Assembly: GCA_945956975.1 (NCBI GenBank)
Contig: CAMFKC010000011.1
Location: forward strand, 1 to 13,267
Source of the DNA: an uncultured Methylocystaceae bacterium
Lineage (GTDB): Bacteria > Pseudomonadota > Alphaproteobacteria > Rhizobiales > Beijerinckiaceae
DNA: 13,267 nt
Direction of reading: 5' to 3'
The notes below the pieces were generated by a model that was not told the DNA's origin, made no database searches, and was given only the letters and a program-made list of their open reading frames with translations. Positions 1-6,834 of the stretch are shown piece by piece (the stretch's first letter is position 1; the number at the start of each line of letters is the position of its first letter). The translations under genes and the position numbers were made by a program.

Positions 1-2
1 GC

Positions 3-287
3 CAGAAGCAAGGTCTCTTCATCTTCGATGAACCGGAAGCCGCGCTCTCCCCGGCGCGACAGATCGAATTCCTGAAGCTGCTGCGCAAGATGGAGCATTC
101 CGGCAATGCGCAGGTGATCATCGCCACACATTCGCCCCTGCTGATGGCCTATCCCGGCGCCGACCTGCTTCACCTGACGAAATACGGGCTCGCGCCGGCG
201 CGGCTGGCGGATCTCGACCATTTCCGCTTGATGCGCGAATTTTTCGGCGATCCCGACGGCTTCGTCGCAACCATGCTCGAGATGTGA
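3..287 (+). CDS. Predicted AAA/ABC-type ATPase, C-terminal end only (5' end outside window)
   Basis: The open frame runs in from the left edge (first full codon at position 3) and ends with TGA at 285-287, giving the last 94 residues. It shows a Walker B strand with the ABC-style catalytic Glu (LFIFDEPEAALSP) followed about 30 residues later by a switch/H-loop histidine (IIATHSPLLM). This is the C-terminal half of an ABC/RecF-like nucleotide-binding domain. The short tail ending in GFVATMLEM resembles small stand-alone predicted ATPases of the COG3910 type, as I recall that family. The Walker A and signature motifs must lie upstream. Its stop overlaps the GTG start of the FUSC gene by 4 bases, so the two are probably co-translated. 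The substrate and role of this ATPase family are not known to me; energising the neighbouring membrane protein is only a guess. Confidence 0.85.
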   Translation, partial: QKQGLFIFDEPEAALSPARQIEFLKLLRKMEHSGNAQVIIATHSPLLMAYPGADLLHLTKYGLAPARLADLDHFRLMREFFGDPDGFVATMLEM

Positions 288-2074
288 CCCACCCCCTCCC
301 GCCATCGCCCCCGCCGCCAGCCGTCAGCCTCTCGGCCATGTTCCGCCTGCGGCCGGGGCCGAAGCGCATCTGGTTCGGCGTTCGGGCGGCGCTCGCCATG
401 GGCGCCTGCATTGTCGCCGGCTGGGCGTCGGGCAATCCGGGCGCGGGCCTGCTCGCCACGCTCGGGGCGTTTTCGGCGCTCTACGGCAGCGGGCGGCCCT
501 ATCGGCATCGCGCCGCGCTGCTCGCCATCATCGGCATCGGCTTCGTCGTGTCGGTGGTTGGAGGCGTCGCGGCGGCGACGGCCGCTTCCGCGTGGCCGGG
601 CGTGCTGCTGGCGGCGGGCATCGCTTTCGTCGCGGCCTTCCTGTGCAGCGCGCTGATCGTCGGGCCGCCCGGCGCCTATCTGTTCGCGCTCGCCTGCGCG
701 GCGGCCACGCACATGCATGGGCATGGCGCACATCTCGGCGCGATCGCATCCTACGTCGGCGCGGGCGCCGCGGTCGCGTGGGCGTTGCAGATGGCGGGCG
801 CGCTGATCCGCCCGCGCTGGCCGGAAGAAAAGGCGCTGAAGGCTGCGGCCGAATCCGTCGCCGTCTATGCGGAAAAGGCCGCCGCTCCCGAGGCCGACAT
901 GCAGCGCCATGCGACCGCGCTCGCGCTGCATGAAGCCTGGCTCAACCTCGTCGCGCGCCAGCCCGGACGGGCGCAGCCGGACGACCGGCTGCATCGCCTG
1001 CGCGCCTTGAGCCGCGAATTGCACCGCATCTTCGCGGCCGCGATTGCGGGCGAGGGTGGGGCGGAAGCGGCGAAGGCCGCCCGCGCCGTTGGCGCACGAG
1101 CGGACGATCCGCCGCCCGTGCCCGCCAACGACGCGCTCTACAAGCCGCTCGCCTACATTAGGTCGCGCGAGATGCTGGCCATGTCGCTGCGGCCGGGTTC
1201 GACGCCGATGCGCATCGCGCTGCGCGTCGGCGCGGCGGCGCTGATCGCGGGCGGCATCGGCGCGCTGATGGGCCTCGACCGCGCCTATTGGGCGATCGCG
1301 GCGGCGGTGCTGATGCTCTACCAGGGGCTGGATTTCACGCGCGCCATGCAGCGCGGGCTCGAGCGCACCCTCGGCACGTTCGCGGGCCTCGTGCTGGCGG
1401 CGGGCTTGATGAGCGCGCATCCGCAAGGGCTCGCGCTCGCCGCCATCATCATGGTCCTGCAATTCCTGATCGAGCTTGTCGTCGTGCGCAATTACGCGCT
1501 GGCGACGGTCTTCATCACGCCGATCGCGCTCGTCGTCGCGGAAGCCGCGACGCCGGCTGGTGACATCGGGGAATTGCTGGTCGACCGCGGCGTCGACACG
1601 GCCATCGGCTGCGCGGTCGGGCTCGTCGTGCTCTACGCGACCTCGCATCGCAGCGGCGTGCGGCTGCGCCAGGCGCTGGACGCGACCATCGCCGCCGCGC
1701 GGGATCTGCTGCCGATGCTCGCCGCCGGCAAGGTCACCAGCGCGCAGGCGCGCCGCGCGCGCTCGGTGCTGCGCAATGCCGCCGTCGACATGGTGCTGCT
1801 GTACGAGGAGCAGACCGGCACTGGCGGGAGGGCGCGCGAGGAGGCGGACCGGCTCTGGCCGGCGACAGTGGCGGCGCAGCGCCTGGCGTTTCGCATTCTC
1901 GCGGCGTGCTGGGACATGGAGGCGACCGGGGCGCTGGTCATTTCAGCGGACGAGGCTGCGCAACTCGGAGCGGCGTTGCAGAAGATCGAGAGCGAAGCGC
2001 CTGCCTTGCCGGAAGGTTTTCTCGTCGGCGAGATCACAACTCTTCACGCGGCTTTGGCTAAGGTCCAAACCTAG
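284..2074 (+). CDS. FUSC-family (fusaric acid resistance/YccS-like) inner-membrane protein
   Basis: This encodes 596 residues from a GTG that overlaps the upstream stop (GTGA); an ATG at 338 (residue 19) is the alternative start. There are two clusters of hydrophobic helices, about residues 32-175 and 310-455. Each is followed by a long soluble Ala/Glu/Arg-rich region (about 180-300 and 460-590). This is the duplicated layout of FUSC/YccS/YhfK-type proteins, which are thought to export aromatic acids or other toxic organic compounds. The second membrane cluster has the family-like RGLERTLGTFAG segment after its second helix. A histidine-rich loop sits at residues 141-150 (His143, 145, 147, 150), which is unusual. 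The stop at 2072-2074 is followed at once by a large palindromic repeat. Family assignment is fairly secure; the substrate is unknown. Confidence 0.85.
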   Translation: MTHPLPPSPPPPAVSLSAMFRLRPGPKRIWFGVRAALAMGACIVAGWASGNPGAGLLATLGAFSALYGSGRPYRHRAALLAIIGIGFVVSVVGGVAAATAASAWPGVLLAAGIAFVAAFLCSALIVGPPGAYLFALACAAATHMHGHGAHLGAIASYVGAGAAVAWALQMAGALIRPRWPEEKALKAAAESVAVYAEKAAAPEADMQRHATALALHEAWLNLVARQPGRAQPDDRLHRLRALSRELHRIFAAAIAGEGGAEAAKAARAVGARADDPPPVPANDALYKPLAYIRSREMLAMSLRPGSTPMRIALRVGAAALIAGGIGALMGLDRAYWAIAAAVLMLYQGLDFTRAMQRGLERTLGTFAGLVLAAGLMSAHPQGLALAAIIMVLQFLIELVVVRNYALATVFITPIALVVAEAATPAGDIGELLVDRGVDTAIGCAVGLVVLYATSHRSGVRLRQALDATIAAARDLLPMLAAGKVTSAQARRARSVLRNAAVDMVLLYEEQTGTGGRAREEADRLWPATVAAQRLAFRILAACWDMEATGALVISADEAAQLGAALQKIESEAPALPEGFLVGEITTLHAALAKVQT

Positions 2075-2192
2075 AATCCTCATCCTGAGGAGCCCGCGCA
2101 GCGGGCGTCTCGAAGGATGGCAGGGCCAGGGATTGGTGAGGCGGCCATCCTTCGAGACGCGATGCTTTGCATCGCTCCTCAGGATGAGGATT
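2075..2192. repeat. Four-armed palindromic intergenic element
   Basis: Perfect outer arms of 19 bp (2075-2093 with 2174-2192) enclose perfect inner arms of 16 bp (2105-2120 with 2145-2160). Between outer and inner arms each side holds its own small hairpin: CCCGC-GCA-GCGGG at 2093-2105 and GATGC-TTT-GCATC at 2161-2173. One strand could therefore fold into a four-way junction with a 24-base apical loop. The arm words (CCTCATCCTGAGGAGC and GCGTCTCGAAGGATGG) match, from memory, a dispersed repeat frequent in Rhizobiales genomes. It fills the gap between two convergent genes, so it may also end transcription from both sides, although it lacks a classical U-tract. Confidence 0.85.
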
Positions 2193-2204
2193 GTTGTTGC
2201 TGAT

Positions 2205-3983
2205 TCACCGGATTGGCCAGGCCCATGCGATCAGCGGCGTGCCGACGATCAGCACGAGGAGCGAGAGCGGCAGGCCGAGGCGCGAATAATCGGCGAATGT
2301 GTAGCCGCCGGGCTCCTTCACCAGAAGGTTGTTCTGGTGGCCGATGGGCGAAAGGAAGTCGCAGGCCGCGCCGAGCGCCACCGCCATCAGGAAGGGATCG
2401 GGATTGTAGCCGAGCGATTTGGCGAGCTGCGCCGCAATCGGGCCCATGATGATGACCGCGGGCGCATGATGCATCACCGGCGTCACCAGCATGGACACGA
2501 GCAGCACGAAGCCGAGCGCCAGCAGCGGCGCGAGATTGCTCGCGACGGACGTGAGATGCGTCGCGACAAGTTGCGTGACGCCGACGTCCTTCAGCGCCTC
2601 GCCGACCGGCAGCAGGCAGGCCAGCATGACGATGACGGGGCCCTCGAGCGCGGCATAGGCGTTTTTCAACGTGATCTGATTGGTCAGGATGACGCCGACA
2701 GCTGCGCCGAAAAAGGCGACCTGAACCGGCGCGACATGGGTCAGCATCAGCGCCAGCGCGACGGCAAGGATGGCAAGCGAGACCCAGCCCTTTTCAGTGC
2801 GCTCGAGTTCGAGATTGCGGTCCGCCAGCGGCAGGCAGCCGAGTTCGGCGAGAGTAGTGGGCAGGCTCGTTTCCATGCCCTGCAGCACGATCACGTCGCC
2901 GGCGCGGAAGATGTGCTGGCGCAACAGTCCGCGGGTCGCGCCACTGGCCCGCGTCACCGCGAGCAGGTTGACGCGGTGGCGCTGGCGCAGGCGCATCTGC
3001 TCGGCGTTGAGCCCGAGCATCGGCGAATTGGCGCTGACGATCGCCTCCACGGTCGTCATGTCCGCGACGTCGGCGTCTTCGTCTTCGATCTCCTGCTTGG
3101 CGGCGAGCTCCAGTTTCTCGCGCGCGACCAGCGCCTTCACGACGTCGGGGCTCGACTGCACGATCAACGTGTCGCCGGCGGCGAGCGGCCAGTTGCGCGA
3201 GGGGATCGGGTGCCGCCTGCCGCTGCGCAGGACCTCGGTGACGATCAGATCGCCCTCGCCGACGTCCTCGACCGCGCCGATGGTCTTGCCGACGAGCGCG
3301 ACGCCCTCGGGGATGGTGAACTCGGTCGTGTATTTGCCGACGTCGAATTTCTCCTCGTCGCTCGGCTTGCCCTTGCGGTCGCCGGGCAGCAGCCGCCAGC
3401 CGACGGAGAGGAAGAGAATGGCGAGAAGCGTCAGCGGCAGGCCCACCCAGATGAAGTCGAACATCGTGAAAGGCTCGCCGCCGGCTTCGCGCCTGACGCT
3501 TGCGATCAGCAGGTTGGGGGAGGTGCCGACAAGCGTCATCGTTCCGCCGATGAGCGAGGCGAAGGACAACGGCATGAGATAGAGCGACGGCGACTGCCCG
3601 TTGCGCCGCGCCGTCTGGATGGCGATCGGCAGGAACATGCCGAGCGTGCCGACATTCTTGATGACGGCCGAAAGAAACGCGACGCAGGCGGCAAGCACGC
3701 CAACGCGCAGGCTCGTCGTGGGAGCCCGCTGGAGCAGGGCGCGCACGGCGTCGTCGAGAATGCGCGACCGCGCGATGGCGCGGCTGACGATCAGAACCGA
3801 GGCTATGATGACGACCACGGGGCTCGCAAAGCCCTCGAAAGCGTGATCCGGCTTGACGACGCCGCAGGCGAGCGCGGCGAGCAGCGCGCCCATCGCGACC
3901 ATGTCGTAGCGCCATCGGTCCCAAACGAAAACGGCCAACATGACGACGACGATGGCCGTTGCTTCGATCTGGATGAGGGTCAC
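2205..3983 (-). CDS. SLC13-family permease with two internal RCK_C (TrkA-C) domains
   Basis: This encodes 592 residues from a GTG start (3981-3983) with a GAGG-type ribosome site about 8 bases upstream. The order is: N-terminal membrane half (about 1-200), a soluble middle with two RCK_C-like domains (about 213-290 and 308-388), then a C-terminal membrane half (about 400-592). The two re-entrant substrate/Na+ loops of the divalent-anion/Na+ symporter fold are recognisable as GTSPNLL (153-159) and GHQNNLLV (548-555), in place of the SNT motif of dicarboxylate carriers. Long SLC13 proteins with this RCK insertion are often annotated as sulfate or anion permeases, but the substrate cannot be read from sequence. 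The gene lies 85 bases downstream of bpt on the same strand and converges on the FUSC gene. Confidence 0.9.
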   Translation of the reverse strand: MTLIQIEATAIVVVMLAVFVWDRWRYDMVAMGALLAALACGVVKPDHAFEGFASPVVVIIASVLIVSRAIARSRILDDAVRALLQRAPTTSLRVGVLAACVAFLSAVIKNVGTLGMFLPIAIQTARRNGQSPSLYLMPLSFASLIGGTMTLVGTSPNLLIASVRREAGGEPFTMFDFIWVGLPLTLLAILFLSVGWRLLPGDRKGKPSDEEKFDVGKYTTEFTIPEGVALVGKTIGAVEDVGEGDLIVTEVLRSGRRHPIPSRNWPLAAGDTLIVQSSPDVVKALVAREKLELAAKQEIEDEDADVADMTTVEAIVSANSPMLGLNAEQMRLRQRHRVNLLAVTRASGATRGLLRQHIFRAGDVIVLQGMETSLPTTLAELGCLPLADRNLELERTEKGWVSLAILAVALALMLTHVAPVQVAFFGAAVGVILTNQITLKNAYAALEGPVIVMLACLLPVGEALKDVGVTQLVATHLTSVASNLAPLLALGFVLLVSMLVTPVMHHAPAVIIMGPIAAQLAKSLGYNPDPFLMAVALGAACDFLSPIGHQNNLLVKEPGGYTFADYSRLGLPLSLLVLIVGTPLIAWAWPIR

Positions 3984-3984
3984 G

Positions 3985-4013
3985 GCGCTGCCTCGCGTGC
4001 TTATGCACAGCGC
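3985..4013 (-). promoter_or_regulatory. Possible hairpin over the ribosome-binding site of the SLC13 gene
   Basis: GCGCTG (3985-3990) is complementary to CAGCGC (4008-4013). An inner pair, GTGC (3997-4000) with GCAC (4005-4008), shares one base with the outer arm. In the minus-strand mRNA this would place the GAGG ribosome site inside a hairpin directly before the GUG start. It is short and found by eye, so chance is possible. Confidence 0.25.
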
Positions 4014-4046
4014 TCAACGCTTCAGCTCGCGTTTAGTCCCACTCGC

Positions 4047-4070
4047 GACGGCGGTTTTTTCAGCGCCGTC
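4047..4070 (-). repeat. Hairpin across the bpt stop codon
   Basis: GACGGCG (4047-4053) pairs with CGCCGTC (4064-4070) around a 10-base loop that carries a run of six T on the plus strand (A in the minus-strand transcript). It overlaps the last bases of bpt. There is no U-tract after the stem on the minus strand, so it is not a standard intrinsic terminator. Confidence 0.35.
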
Positions 4071-4797
4071 AGACCGCCAGTTCCCAGCCGTTCATGCCGA
4101 GCCGTTCCTGCGGTGTGAAGCGGGACTTGTAGCCCATCTTCCTGGAGCCCTCGACCCAGTAGCCGAGATAGACGTGGGGCAGGCCGAGCGCGCGGGCGCG
4201 CTCGATGTGATCCAGGATCATGTGGACGCCGAGCGAGCGTCCGGCCTCGTCGGGCTCGTAGAAGGAATAGACCATCGACAGGCCGTCCGCGAGCACGTCG
4301 GTCAGGCAGCAGGCGATGAGTTCGGCGCGGCCGTCCGCGTCGGGCCGGCGATACTCGACCATGCGCGTCTCGACATGGCTGTCCTCGACCATCATCGAGA
4401 AGTCGAGCACGCTCATGTCGGCCATGCCGCCGTCGCCGTGGCGGGAATCCACGTAGCCGCGGAAGAGGGAATATTGTTCGCTGGTCGCCTGTGCGGGCGC
4501 CAGCGTGGCGGAAATGTCGGAATTGCGCTGGAGGACGCGGCGCATGGTGCGGCCCGGGCGGAAGTCGTCGACCAGCACGCGCACGGAAACGCAGGCGCGG
4601 CAATTCTCGCAGGCCGGCCGATAGGCGATGGTTTGCGAGCGACGGAAGCCGGACTGCGTCAGCGCGTCGTTGAGGCGGATGGCGCGGCGGCCGACGAGAT
4701 GCGTGAACACCTTCCGCTCCTCGCGGCCCGGCAGGTAGGGGCAGGCGGAGGGCGCCGTCAGGTAGAATTGCGGGGCGTCGCGCGGCTCTCTCGTCAA
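4069..4797 (-). CDS. bpt: Bpt-type aminoacyl-tRNA protein transferase (aspartate/glutamate leucyltransferase)
   Basis: This enzyme moves leucine (in some members arginine) from aminoacyl-tRNA onto proteins with N-terminal Asp or Glu, marking them for the ClpS/ClpAP N-degron pathway in the cytoplasm. The 242 residues fit the family length. The ATE N domain carries QFYLTAPSACPYLPGREERK (10-29) and the Cys set CENCRAC (63-69). The ATE C domain carries LGYWVEGSRKMGYKSRF (211-227). The start must be the TTG at 4795-4797: an in-frame stop lies three codons upstream (4804-4806), and no other start precedes the conserved QFYL block nine residues in. No good Shine-Dalgarno sequence is visible, and two hairpins lie just upstream, so expression may depend on coupling to the RDD gene. 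Confidence 0.93.
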   Translation of the reverse strand: MTREPRDAPQFYLTAPSACPYLPGREERKVFTHLVGRRAIRLNDALTQSGFRRSQTIAYRPACENCRACVSVRVLVDDFRPGRTMRRVLQRNSDISATLAPAQATSEQYSLFRGYVDSRHGDGGMADMSVLDFSMMVEDSHVETRMVEYRRPDADGRAELIACCLTDVLADGLSMVYSFYEPDEAGRSLGVHMILDHIERARALGLPHVYLGYWVEGSRKMGYKSRFTPQERLGMNGWELAV

Positions 4798-4820
4798 GGC
4801 GTCTCAGCGCTCCACACGTT

Positions 4821-4850
4821 TCGCGCGGCGGGTTCGATTCCGCCGCGCGA
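4821..4850 (-). repeat. Strong hairpin in the RDD-bpt spacer (second of two)
   Basis: TCGCGCGGCGG (4821-4831) is perfectly complementary to CCGCCGCGCGA (4840-4850): an 11-bp, all but one G:C stem with an 8-base loop. No U-run follows on either strand. It lies 23 bases before the TTG start of bpt, where it could slow decay, block ribosomes, or pause RNA polymerase. Confidence 0.6.
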
Positions 4851-4855
4851 GGAAT

Positions 4856-4884
4856 CTTGCGCGAAAGGGGGGAGGCCGCGCAAG
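4856..4884 (-). repeat. Hairpin just after the RDD stop codon (first of two)
   Basis: CTTGCGCG (4856-4863) pairs perfectly with CGCGCAAG (4877-4884) around a 13-base loop, 4 bases after the RDD stop codon. In the minus-strand RNA the loop reads GCCUCCCCCCUUU, which looks like an anti-Shine-Dalgarno sequence. It stands in tandem with the hairpin at 4821-4850. Confidence 0.55.
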
Positions 4885-4888
4885 GGAC

Positions 4889-5362
4889 TTATGACGCGCG
4901 GCGCACGACGACCAGCCCGGCGAGAATGTCGTGCAGGCAGCGCTTCTCGGGCGTTATCAGCGAGGTGAGAAGGACCAGACCACCCGTGACATACCAGCTC
5001 AGCCAGAACAGCACGCCGTGCACGGCGGCGTTGATGAAGGGCACGGGCTGGCCATTGGTCAGCCGCACCTCGAGGTCCATCGCCTTCATGCCAGGGGTCG
5101 CCATGTTGCGGCCCGACACCGTCATGCCGTTGTAGAAGAAGGCCACGACCGGGAGGATGATCGGCGGCAGGAAGAACCACGACAGGCCGAGCGTGAGGAA
5201 GCCGAGCCCGAGGAAGATCACGGCCGAGATGATCGACACGAGAATGAGGTCGAGCAGCACGGCGATCATGCGGCGCGTGCGCACGCTGGCCAGCGCCTGC
5301 GGCGGCAGGACAGGCATGTAGCCCGTCTGCTGGGAGGTGTTGAAGCCCGTCGTATTGCTCAT
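4889..5362 (-). CDS. RDD-family integral membrane protein
   Basis: This encodes 157 residues from ATG (5360-5362) with GGAG 9 bases upstream. Family marks are the first-helix Arg/Asp pair (RRMIAVLLDLI, residues 30-40), the short TPG turn in a conserved block (residues 83-95), and the C-terminal LHDILAGLVVV (143-153). There are about four hydrophobic segments, preceded by a 28-residue polar N-terminus. RDD proteins are inner-membrane proteins of mostly unknown role; some are linked to ion exchange. The gene is upstream of bpt on the same strand, 91 bases apart, and probably shares its transcript. In related bacteria I recall an RDD gene between hemB and bpt, which would make it part of that conserved cluster. 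Confidence 0.88.
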   Translation of the reverse strand: MSNTTGFNTSQQTGYMPVLPPQALASVRTRRMIAVLLDLILVSIISAVIFLGLGFLTLGLSWFFLPPIILPVVAFFYNGMTVSGRNMATPGMKAMDLEVRLTNGQPVPFINAAVHGVLFWLSWYVTGGLVLLTSLITPEKRCLHDILAGLVVVRRAS

Positions 5363-5518
5363 GGACGCTATCTCCGCGGGCCGAATGGCCCGGCGCCGGA
5401 AATGTGGTAGAGCCGGGCGTGCTTAACAAGAGATAACCGGCGGGCCGGGCGAGGAAATGAACGGTAATTCCAAAATTGGCCGCGTTTTCAACGCCGTGCG
5501 CGCCTGCTGTCAAAAACC

Positions 5519-5523
5519 GGGAG
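5519..5523 (+). promoter_or_regulatory. Ribosome-binding site that fixes the TTG start of the EamA gene
   Basis: GGGAG lies 7 bases before the TTG at 5531. There is no in-frame ATG nearby upstream, and the first membrane helix begins eight residues after the TTG. Confidence 0.6.
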
Positions 5524-5530
5524 CCACCTT

Positions 5531-6454
5531 TTGACGGCGCGCTCGAAGGGCCTGTTCTGGCTGGCGGTTACGATCCTGATCTGGGGCGCCTACATGCCGG
5601 TCGGCAAGGTGGTGTCGCAGGCGATCGACCCCTACTGGATCACCGGCATCCGCTATCTTTTCTCGGGCCTGTTTCTCGCAATCATCGTCACGGCTCTGGA
5701 GGGCCCGGACGCGCTGATCCCGCCGCGCAAGGATCTGTTCTGGCTGATCCTGCTGGGCGCGCTCGGCTCGGCGGGGTTCGGGCTGTTCTCCTATCTCGGC
5801 GTGCGGCTGACGCGGCCGGAGCACGCCGCCGCCATCAGCGTGATGACGCCGATCAACGTGGCGGTGTGGCGCGCGCTCGAGGCCCGCGCCCTGCCGCCGC
5901 GCAACGTCGTGATCGCCGCGATCGCCGTGGTCGGCGGCGCGCTGCTGGTGGTAACGCGCGGCGACCTGACGACGCTGGCCTCCGGCGGCAGCATGATCGG
6001 CAATCTGCTGGTCTTCATCTCCTCGCTGTGCTGGAGCTTCTACACGATCAAGGCGCAGACGATGGTCGGCTATTCGGCCCTGCGCCTCACGACGCTGACC
6101 TGCCTGCTCGGCGCGCCGGTCGGGCTAGCGCTGGCCTTCGTGATGACCGGCCTCGGCCACGCGACGCCGCCGCATTTCGCCGACTTCCTGCCGATCTGGC
6201 CGCAGATCATCTATCTCTTCATCTTCGTTTCCGCCGTCTCGATCATCACCTGGAACCTTGCGGTGCGGCTCGTTGGCGCGCAGACGGCGACGCTGGTCTC
6301 GACCTTCACGCCGGTCATTCCCTTCGCCTGGGCGGCCTGGGGCGGGCGGATCTTCACGCTCTGGGAGATTGTCGGGGTGGTGGTGATCATGGCCGCGATC
6401 CTGGCGCATAATCTCAACGAGCAGCGCAAGGCGCGGGCGTTGAGGGTGGCCTGA
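5531..6454 (+). CDS. EamA/DMT-superfamily transporter
   Basis: This encodes 307 residues from a TTG start backed by GGGAG at 7 bases. There are about ten hydrophobic helices arranged as two EamA repeats (about residues 8-142 and 154-292). Each repeat opens with a family-typical helix containing Trp/Gly or Trp/Ser (ILIWGAYMPVGK at 15-26, SLCWSFYTIKAQ at 165-176). Each also has a Thr/Pro helix near its end (VMTPINVAVW and STFTPVIPFAWA). Members export amino acids, metabolites or drugs, or take up nucleotide sugars; the substrate cannot be inferred here. It is divergent from the RDD gene (168 bases between starts). It is followed by a two-hairpin repeat rather than a clear terminator. Confidence 0.92.
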   Translation: MTARSKGLFWLAVTILIWGAYMPVGKVVSQAIDPYWITGIRYLFSGLFLAIIVTALEGPDALIPPRKDLFWLILLGALGSAGFGLFSYLGVRLTRPEHAAAISVMTPINVAVWRALEARALPPRNVVIAAIAVVGGALLVVTRGDLTTLASGGSMIGNLLVFISSLCWSFYTIKAQTMVGYSALRLTTLTCLLGAPVGLALAFVMTGLGHATPPHFADFLPIWPQIIYLFIFVSAVSIITWNLAVRLVGAQTATLVSTFTPVIPFAWAAWGGRIFTLWEIVGVVVIMAAILAHNLNEQRKARALRVA

Positions 6455-6480
6455 GGGTGATCCAGGCATGGCGCGCCAAG

Positions 6481-6532
6481 CCGGGAGCGCCGGCCTCCGG
6501 CCGGCATGCCAGCCGGAGGCTGGCGGTCCCGG
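6481..6532. repeat. REP-like two-hairpin element, copy A
   Basis: Outer arms CCGGGA (6481-6486) and TCCCGG (6527-6532) enclose two hairpins: GCCGGCC-TCC-GGCCGGC (6489-6505) and GCCAGCC-GGA-GGCTGGC (6508-6524). The same plan recurs at 8748-8808 and 10439-10507. It lies 26 bases after the EamA stop and could stabilise or end that transcript. Confidence 0.85.
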
Positions 6533-6555
6533 ATTTGGCAAGGCGAGGGGGAGGG

Positions 6556-6792
6556 ATGATGCACCGACTTTGCGCACTCGCGTTTCTTCTGACGCTGGCG
6601 AGCGCCGCCCCGGCAGAGGAAGCGCGCCGCGCCAAGGGCAAGTTGGAGCCGAAGAAGCCGAACCCTTGCGCTGTCCATGGGCCGGGCTTCACGATGCTGC
6701 CGGGCACGACGACCTGCGTGCGGATCGGCGGGGCGGTGGAGGGCGACCTGAGCGTTGGGCGAGGGAGCGCGCCGAACTTGGGGATCAAATAG
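6556..6792 (+). CDS. Short exported protein resembling the N-terminal part of a rhizobial porin
   Basis: This encodes 78 residues from the first of two adjacent ATGs (6556 and 6559), next to a GGGGGAGGG ribosome site. A signal peptide is clear: a short basic start, a hydrophobic core (LCALAFLLTLASA), and a likely cut after APA at about residue 20. The mature part is Lys-rich, then carries two cysteines 16 residues apart in CAVHGPGFTMLPGTTTC (38-54), followed by VRIGGAVEGDLSV. That block closely resembles, from memory, the start of alphaproteobacterial Porin_2 proteins (Cys, GxGF, IPGTxTCxRIGG, first beta strand). The remaining ~300 residues of barrel are absent and the frame ends cleanly. It may be an independent periplasmic peptide or a porin remnant. 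The frame stays open upstream through repeat copy A, but I do not think that part is translated. Confidence 0.6.
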   Translation: MMHRLCALAFLLTLASAAPAEEARRAKGKLEPKKPNPCAVHGPGFTMLPGTTTCVRIGGAVEGDLSVGRGSAPNLGIK

Positions 6793-6799
6793 GCTTGTG

Positions 6800-6828
6800 T
6801 TGACAATGTGCGGACGCGTCGCCATCTT
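6800..6828 (+). promoter_or_regulatory. Probable promoter of the toxin-antitoxin pair (leaderless)
   Basis: A perfect TTGACA (6800-6805) lies 17 bases before CATCTT (6823-6828), a weak -10 box. A start about 7 bases further on would fall on the A of the antitoxin ATG at 6835. No purine-rich ribosome site precedes that ATG. An 8-bp palindrome, GACGCGTC (6813-6820), in the spacer and TTGT-GTTG-ACAA (6795-6806) over the -35 are possible autorepressor sites. Confidence 0.5.
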
Positions 6829-6834
6829 CATCGC

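Noticed and set aside
170..1648. A 492-codon minus-strand open frame opposite the FUSC gene
   Set aside because: It has shadow composition (Arg/Asp/Gly/Ala repeats), no domain motif, and overlaps a well-supported gene.
1476..4118. An 880-codon plus-strand open frame across the FUSC end, the repeat and the whole SLC13 gene
   Set aside because: Its product is Arg/Ala/His/Asp-rich low-complexity sequence, as expected for the antisense of a GC-rich gene. The minus-strand permease has clear motifs and helices.
4821..4862. GGTTCGATTCC, looking like a tRNA T-arm or an integration-site remnant
   Set aside because: With a 7-base T-loop the stem does not pair properly. No matching acceptor, anticodon or D arm and no CCA lie nearby. 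It is better explained as the loop of an 11-bp hairpin.
5470..5479. CCAA-AA-TTGG inverted repeat between the RDD and EamA genes as an operator
   Set aside because: The arms are only 4 bp, with no regulator gene next door and no clear promoter overlapping it.
6457..6803. Longer or alternative frames through repeat copy A (from 6457 or 6468)
   Set aside because: The segment before 6556 is translated repeat DNA without a ribosome site. The frame from 6468 gives a Gly/Arg-rich shadow without a signal peptide.
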